Positions 59,197 to 64,000 of a DNA stretch of 64,000 bases are shown here, in pieces. Within the stretch, counting starts at the first letter, position 1. Each line of letters starts with the position of its first letter. The stretch covers positions 370,390 through 434,389 of the forward strand of contig JBMNFG010000011.1 in the NCBI GenBank assembly GCA_050949175.1. The letters are read 5' to 3'. The DNA is from UBA4971 sp900019985 (GTDB taxonomy: Bacteria; Bacillota; SHA-98; UBA4971). The position numbers were made by a program, and so were the translations under genes. The notes beneath the pieces are model-generated. The model was not told the origin of the DNA and did no database searches. It worked only from the letters and a program-made list of their open reading frames with translations.

Positions 59197-60195
59197 ATGA
59201 GCGTATTTGTCGAACTTTCTATTGACCAGATTAAAATTGATAAGGAAAATCCTAGAATTGCAAACTACTTATCTATCTATGACCCTGAAAAAGTTACAAG
59301 TGACACGATAGCATTATTACTTGGTACAAAAACTACTTCCTGTGAGAGCCTTCGTGAGTCCATCCGTGAACATGGAGGTATTATTCATCCAATAATCGTT
59401 AATAAAGAACCAGATGGTACATATCGTGTAATTGAAGGAAATACTCGTCTTCAAATATATAAAGATTTTAGGGATTCTGGAGTCCCAGGCAATTGGGATT
59501 CTATCAAAGCAATTGTTTATGAGAATCTTGATGCTGAACGAATTCATGCTATTCGGTTGCAAGCGCATTTAGTCGGGCCGCGTGAATGGGATCCATATTC
59601 TAAAGCAAAATATCTGAATTATTTATACAATGTTGAACATATGCCCATAAATGTGTTGATATCTTTATGCGGTGGATCTTCAAAAGCGTCAGAAATTAAA
59701 AACATGATTGCAGCATATAACGATATGGAAACTTATTACCGTCCTATATGCGATGATGATATGCAGTTTGATATAAAGAAGTTTCATGGCTTTGTTGAAT
59801 TACAAAGTAAAACTGTATTAGACGCTCTTAAAATGCATGGATTTACTAAAACAGACTTTTCGATATGGATACGTGATGAAAAAATTAGCGTTATGCAGGA
59901 TGTACGTCGCATTCCGGATATCCTTAAAAGCAAGAAAGCCAAAGAAATATTTTTAAAAGAAAATAGTACTGAGGCTAAAAAGGTACTAGCAGCAGAAGAG
60001 ATAACAACTGAAAAGCTTAAAGATGTCCCATATGAAATGCTGGCTAAAGAACTGTCAAAAAGAATAATGAATATGACGATTTCTGAGTTGCATCATTTAC
60101 GAGATGACCCGGTGTATGAAGATAAACTGAATAGTCTACGAAATGTTTGTCATGACATTCAAACTATCATTCTTTCAGAAATTGATGGTGAATAG
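59197..60195 (+). CDS. ParB/sulfiredoxin-fold domain protein (first copy)
   Basis: A 332-aa protein, ATG after GGGGAAGGG. It opens with the ParB-type segment SIDQIKIDKENPRI; REHGGIIHPIIVNK and YRVIEGNTRLQIYKDF form the nuclease/CTPase-like core, where GNTR stands in place of GERR. The middle and C-terminal parts are helical and not recognisable as a ParB DNA-binding HTH. In mobile elements such proteins act in partition, DNA modification sensing or nicking. It begins a tightly packed set with a nuclease-like protein, an SNF2 helicase and a second ParB-like protein. Confidence 0.8.
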   Translation: MSVFVELSIDQIKIDKENPRIANYLSIYDPEKVTSDTIALLLGTKTTSCESLRESIREHGGIIHPIIVNKEPDGTYRVIEGNTRLQIYKDFRDSGVPGNWDSIKAIVYENLDAERIHAIRLQAHLVGPREWDPYSKAKYLNYLYNVEHMPINVLISLCGGSSKASEIKNMIAAYNDMETYYRPICDDDMQFDIKKFHGFVELQSKTVLDALKMHGFTKTDFSIWIRDEKISVMQDVRRIPDILKSKKAKEIFLKENSTEAKKVLAAEEITTEKLKDVPYEMLAKELSKRIMNMTISELHHLRDDPVYEDKLNSLRNVCHDIQTIILSEIDGE

Positions 60196-60197
60196 TG

Positions 60198-60605
60198 ATG
60201 CCTGAATCTTACCAACATCAAGAGCTTGTGCAATTATTAAAAAGAGAGATATTGAAGTTAATTCCATCAGGTTGTCAAATACTAATTCAACAAGATACTC
60301 CTGACTCTTTATCTTTACCCCCAAGAACAATTGGTGGCTTTCGTCCAGATGTATATTACTGCTTTGAAAATCTTCTAATAATTGGTGAAGCCAAGACTGA
60401 AGGTGAAGTTGAAAAGCAACATAGTAGAGCCCAATATGAAGCATACATGAAAGAATGTGCTAATTTTCAAGGCAAAGCAGTACTATTAATTGCTGTTCCA
60501 TGGATTGAACGTGCAGCAGCAAATAATATAATACAAAGATTAAGAAAAAGAATTCCAGGAAATTACACAACGAAGATTATTGAGTGGATAGAAGGTGCGG
60601 TATGA
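60198..60605 (+). CDS. Small PD-(D/E)XK nuclease-like protein
   Basis: A 135-aa protein starting at ATG 60198, 2 nt after the stop of the first ParB-like gene. The motif RPDVYYCFENLLIIGEAKT fits the PD-x(n)-E-x-K catalytic core of the restriction-endonuclease superfamily. A helix with conserved Gln and Tyr follows (HSRAQYEAYMKE), then a beta-alpha unit (GKAVLLIAVPW). The stand-alone size suggests it works with the SNF2 protein whose start overlaps its stop by 4 nt (ATGA). Target specificity is unknown. Confidence 0.72.
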   Translation: MPESYQHQELVQLLKREILKLIPSGCQILIQQDTPDSLSLPPRTIGGFRPDVYYCFENLLIIGEAKTEGEVEKQHSRAQYEAYMKECANFQGKAVLLIAVPWIERAAANNIIQRLRKRIPGNYTTKIIEWIEGAV

Positions 60606-62077
60606 AAAAAATTCGCCTTTTAAAAGAACCAAAAACCAAACCAAAATCTGATGCGTTTCCTTATCAAAAAGAAGCTTTTGAATCAATAAAAGATTTAGAT
60701 TACGCTGCCATTTTTCATGAGCAAGGATTAGGCAAAACAAAAATTGCAATTGATATATTACTCTATTGGCTAGAAAAATCTTCAATTGATACGGTACTAA
60801 TAGTTACAAAAAAGCAACTTGTTCAAAACTGGAAAAATGAATTTATATATCACACTTATATAAAACCTGCGATACTGACAGATGATAAAAAAAATAACTA
60901 TTTGGTGTTTATAAGCCCTGCTAGAGTTATTATAACCAATTTCGAAATCTTACAAGTAGAGAAAAGCCAATTAATTTTATATTTAAAAACAAGAAATGTG
61001 GCTATAATCATTGATGAAGCTACTAAACTTAAAAACCCTAAATCAAAATTAACTCAGACATATTTTGAGCTTTCACCATTATTTAAAAAGAAATTAATAT
61101 TAACGGGAACGCCTGTTGCTAACCGCCCATATGACATATGGGCACAAATATATTTTTTGGATCAAGGTAAAAGCTTGGGAAATAATTTTTCAGAATTTAA
61201 AAAGCAAACTGACCTTTCCAATAAACTTTCAGAGAATAAAAACTTACAGGAAGCTTTTGAAGAAGAACTTGCTGGCATCTTTGAAAAGATTCGCTCTTTT
61301 TCTGTTAGGAAAACTAAAAATAGTGGTATCATTTCTCTCCCAGATAAGATATATATCAGAGAAGAAACCGAATTAACACCTGAACAAAATGCTTTATATA
61401 ATAAAATACGTGAAGAGCTAAAAGTTGAGGTTATCAAGAATGGTAAGAAAATAATTGATGATTCTTCAGCGATGGTTAAGCGACTTCTTCGTTTAGTTCA
61501 AGTTACATCGAACCCTTTGCTCGTTGATGAAAGCTTTAAAGGAAAGTCAGCAAAAGAAGCTGTTTTATCCGAATTGATTAAAAGTATTTTAGCAAAGGGT
61601 GAAAAATGCATTGTTTGGACAAATTTTATTCAAAATGTAGATTATTTCCATAAATTATATTCCAAATTTGGTTCTGTAAAAATACATGGAGGCATGAGAA
61701 TCGCTGATAGAAATCGCTCAGTTGAAAAATTTCGTTCAGAGAATTATAAAGTGCTCTTTGCAACACCTGCATCTGCAAAAGAAGGCCTAACTCTGACAGA
61801 GGCAAACCATGTAATATTTTATGACCGTGGTTTTAGTCTGGATGATTACTTGCAAGCCCAAGACAGGATTCACAGAATATCCCAAACGAAGACCTGTTAT
61901 GTTCATAACATTATAACCAAAGGAACGATTGATGAGTGGATTGATGTATTACTGTATGCAAAACAAAATGCTGCATCACTTGTTCAAGGTGATATGCCCT
62001 TAAATGAGTATAGATTAAAGGCTGATTATAGTTTTGGGGATATAGTAAAAGAAATTTTGAATATAAAGGATAATTAG
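60602..62077 (+). CDS. SNF2-family DNA-dependent ATPase/helicase
   Basis: A 491-aa superfamily-2 ATPase; ATG 60602 overlaps the previous stop. Motif I HEQGLGKTKIAI, motif II IIDEATKLKN (DEAT in place of DEAH), motif III LTGTPVANRPYD, then the C-terminal lobe with CIVWTNF, SAKEGLTLTEANHVIFYD and motif VI QAQDRIHRISQTK. It is a minimal SNF2 engine without extra DNA-binding domains, as often found in phages and defence or modification islands. It probably translocates on duplex DNA for the nuclease-like or ParB-like partners. Confidence 0.9.
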   Translation: MKKIRLLKEPKTKPKSDAFPYQKEAFESIKDLDYAAIFHEQGLGKTKIAIDILLYWLEKSSIDTVLIVTKKQLVQNWKNEFIYHTYIKPAILTDDKKNNYLVFISPARVIITNFEILQVEKSQLILYLKTRNVAIIIDEATKLKNPKSKLTQTYFELSPLFKKKLILTGTPVANRPYDIWAQIYFLDQGKSLGNNFSEFKKQTDLSNKLSENKNLQEAFEEELAGIFEKIRSFSVRKTKNSGIISLPDKIYIREETELTPEQNALYNKIREELKVEVIKNGKKIIDDSSAMVKRLLRLVQVTSNPLLVDESFKGKSAKEAVLSELIKSILAKGEKCIVWTNFIQNVDYFHKLYSKFGSVKIHGGMRIADRNRSVEKFRSENYKVLFATPASAKEGLTLTEANHVIFYDRGFSLDDYLQAQDRIHRISQTKTCYVHNIITKGTIDEWIDVLLYAKQNAASLVQGDMPLNEYRLKADYSFGDIVKEILNIKDN

Positions 62078-62086
62078 GAGGAAGAT

Positions 62087-63079
62087 ATGGGTAAAATAAC
62101 CATTGGGAAAAAAGAGTTTAATACTGAAGAAAGAATACTTGACCAAAATGAGTTATATTTTTATGAAGAAAATCCAAGGATTTATTCTATTATTCACTCT
62201 GATGGAGAACCACCTATACAAGTGAAAATTGAAGAAGCCTTACAGAAAATGGATCATGTAAAAAAATTACGTGTTGCGATTGAGCAAAATGGTGGAGTTA
62301 CTGAACCATTATTGGTAATGTTACGCAACGATAAATATTACGTAATAGAAGGAAATAGTCGCCTAGCAGCATATCGTGCATTAGCGGAAAAAAACCCGAT
62401 AAAATGGAGAACTGTAAAGTGTAATGTTATTCTTGACAAATTAACAGATGATGATATTTTTACTTTGCTTGGTCAATATCACCTAATAAGTAGAAAGGAT
62501 TGGAGCAAATTTGAGCAGGCTGCATACTTATATAGAAAAAAAGAATCATCAAATATCGAAAATGATATTCTCGCAAAAAGTGTTGGGTTGTCAAAAGCAA
62601 CTGTAGAAAATTATTTAAAAGTTTATAAATTTATGCGTGAATATGATGATTTGCGTCCGGAAAAATGGAGCTATTACGAAGAATATTTAAAGAATAGAGC
62701 TATAAGTAATGTCAGGCGCGGAAATATAAAATTGGATGAAACTTTTGTTTCACAGGTTAAATCAGGTGCTATACGAGAGGCAATAGATGTACGAAAGTTA
62801 CTTGGTTCAATAGCAAAAGGAAATGATAAAACTTCTAAAAAAATTATGCAATCGTACATTGAAGGAGAATTTTCTTTGTATGATGCATATGAGCGCTTAG
62901 AAGCTACCGGCAAAATAGGTGATGCATATACAAGAATTAAAAAATTCCGTGAAATCTTGACTGATAATGATTTTCAAAAGAAAATTGAATTAGAAGCTGT
63001 GTCTTCGAAAGATATCATATTTGAGCTAAAGAAAATCAAACAAATTACCGAGAAATTACTTAAGAATATTGGCGAATAA
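62087..63079 (+). CDS. ParB/sulfiredoxin-fold domain protein (second copy) with HTH
   Basis: A 330-aa protein, ATG after GGAGGAAG. RVAIEQNGGVTEPLLVML and YYVIEGNSRLAAYRAL form the ParB-type core, again with GNSR. DILAKSVGLSKATVENYLKVY is a clear helix-turn-helix, closer to canonical ParB than in the first copy. The two ParB-like proteins share layout but are distant in sequence. It lies 9 nt after the SNF2 gene. Confidence 0.8.
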   Translation: MGKITIGKKEFNTEERILDQNELYFYEENPRIYSIIHSDGEPPIQVKIEEALQKMDHVKKLRVAIEQNGGVTEPLLVMLRNDKYYVIEGNSRLAAYRALAEKNPIKWRTVKCNVILDKLTDDDIFTLLGQYHLISRKDWSKFEQAAYLYRKKESSNIENDILAKSVGLSKATVENYLKVYKFMREYDDLRPEKWSYYEEYLKNRAISNVRRGNIKLDETFVSQVKSGAIREAIDVRKLLGSIAKGNDKTSKKIMQSYIEGEFSLYDAYERLEATGKIGDAYTRIKKFREILTDNDFQKKIELEAVSSKDIIFELKKIKQITEKLLKNIGE

Positions 63080-63102
63080 ATAAGGAGAGAAAATATATAA
63101 AA

Positions 63103-64000
63103 GTGAGAAGAATACTATTAATTGAACCTTCGTATAAGAATAAGTATCCACCACTCGGATTAATGAAAATTAGTACTTATCATAAAATGCTTGGAGATGA
63201 AGTTGTTTTCTGTAAAGGCACTAATCCGTCCTTAAAAAAAGAAAAATGGGACAGAATTTATATAGCAACACTTTTTACATTTTATTGGAACATAACAATT
63301 AAAACGATTAAATACTATTTAAAAAGTGTCGATAATAGCAAGCATATTTTTGTTGGTGGCCCGATGGCTACAATTATGGCAGAAGAAATTCATGCCCAAA
63401 ATGGTCTTGAAGATATTACAATTATCAAGGGACTTTTAAATGAATCAAATATTTTAGATGAAAATGAATATATCATTGATGACATGGTTCCGGATTATTC
63501 TATTATTGATACAACTAAGAATCATTATCTGAATTATAACTATCCTGTAAGTGATGCTTATTTTGTGCATTTGACACGTGGATGTGTAAGAAATTGCGAT
63601 TTCTGTGCTGTACCCATAATTGAGCCGGAGCCGAATTTTAAGAAATATATTGATATTAAACAGATTATTGAGAATGTTAAAAATCAATTTGGAGATAAGC
63701 AAAATCTAATTATTATGGATAATAATATATTAGCTTCTCCAAACTTGGAACAATTTGTTAAAGATATTATTGATTGTGGATTCGGTGTTAATAACAATAA
63801 CTATAAATATATCAAGGATGGTAAAGAGCGGGTCAAGAAACGATATGTGGACTTTAATCAAGGGTTAGATGCGCGAATCCTATATAAGCATCCCGAAAAA
63901 ATGGAACTACTAAGTAGACTTGCTGTAAAACCACTCCGAATAGCATTTGACCATGCTGATGATGATTTTGTAAAGATATACACACAATGTATGTGGTTAG
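63103..64000 (+). CDS. B12-binding-type radical SAM protein (3' end outside window)
   Basis: A GTG start at 63103 with AAGGAGAG upstream; 299 residues are seen and the frame is open at the edge. Residues 1-130 resemble a cobalamin-binding N-terminal domain (RRILLIEPSYKNKYPPLGL, then FVGGPMA), though no DxHxxG motif is evident. The radical SAM cluster CVRNCDFC (Cys-x3-Cys-x2-Cys) lies near residue 165 in HLTRGCVRNCDFC, and DFNQGLDAR follows, typical of the barrel. It is the fifth gene of the island in one direction. A nucleic-acid or small-molecule modification role is possible. Confidence 0.82.
   Translation, partial: MRRILLIEPSYKNKYPPLGLMKISTYHKMLGDEVVFCKGTNPSLKKEKWDRIYIATLFTFYWNITIKTIKYYLKSVDNSKHIFVGGPMATIMAEEIHAQNGLEDITIIKGLLNESNILDENEYIIDDMVPDYSIIDTTKNHYLNYNYPVSDAYFVHLTRGCVRNCDFCAVPIIEPEPNFKKYIDIKQIIENVKNQFGDKQNLIIMDNNILASPNLEQFVKDIIDCGFGVNNNNYKYIKDGKERVKKRYVDFNQGLDARILYKHPEKMELLSRLAVKPLRIAFDHADDDFVKIYTQCMWL

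Overview
The window looks like a chromosome segment of a moderate-GC, spore-former-grade anaerobic member of the Bacillota (Clostridia- or Limnochordia-like). Reasons seen in the sequence: strong Shine-Dalgarno sites (AGGAGG), frequent TTG and GTG starts, a ydaO-type c-di-AMP riboswitch, DUF2935, DUF2975/HTH and PadR/DUF2812 pairs, DegV, a paired GH57/DUF4912 glucan cluster and tyrosine phenol-lyase. This assignment is an inference; no rRNA or tRNA is present to test it.

Layout. 1-9.7 kb: amino-sugar kinase (partial), PHP phosphatase, and an alpha-glucan/sugar-nucleotide cluster (two GH57 enzymes flanking a DUF4912 protein, a nucleotidyltransferase-phosphomannomutase fusion, a GT4 glycosyltransferase). 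9.7-11.9 kb: gene-free block of several families of degenerate tandem repeats. 11.9-18.9 kb: oligopeptide ABC importer; oppA-B-C-D lie behind a c-di-AMP riboswitch on the minus strand, while oppF is divergent. The OppA-like protein is circularly permuted. 19-29.2 kb: DNA methyltransferase, Ca2+ P-type ATPase, cysEK, tyrosine phenol-lyase, beta-lactamase-fold hydrolase, alanine dehydrogenase.

29.4-36.4 kb is the most interesting part: a compact operon, bounded by terminators, that encodes a full ubiquitin-like conjugation cascade. In order: a membrane RING-like/zinc-ribbon protein (E3 candidate), a 93-aa YukD-like ubiquitin fold ending in Leu-Gly, an E1, a membrane JAMM isopeptidase with LysM, an E2 with HPN and Cys, an eight-helix FHA/HtrA-like serine protease, a zinc-ribbon membrane protein and a Cys-rich small protein. 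E1, JAMM, E2 and protease share a short acidic-hydrophobic motif at a terminus, which may be a common docking tag.

36.5-58.1 kb: DUF2935, an autoregulated DUF2975/HTH pair, a heterodimeric ABC exporter, a frameshifted endonuclease III relative, a histidinol-phosphatase-like PHP protein, DegV, MurJ, a second repeat-filled gene desert (47.7-49.2 kb) built of palindromic ~65-bp units, DppA peptidase with an ABC-2 exporter, a 59-aa winged-helix gene, a PadR-controlled operon whose regulator appears to start at CTG, and RlmCD. 58.1-64 kb: the sequence becomes visibly AT-rich after an IS3-family remnant and carries a tightly packed foreign island: ParB-like, PD-(D/E)XK nuclease-like, SNF2 helicase, second ParB-like, and a B12-type radical SAM protein cut by the window edge.

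A theme across the window is that many intergenic spaces are filled by old tandem repeats of 11, 12, 15, 20, 23, ~36 or ~65 bp. Several of them start from the last codons and stop codon of the neighbouring gene.
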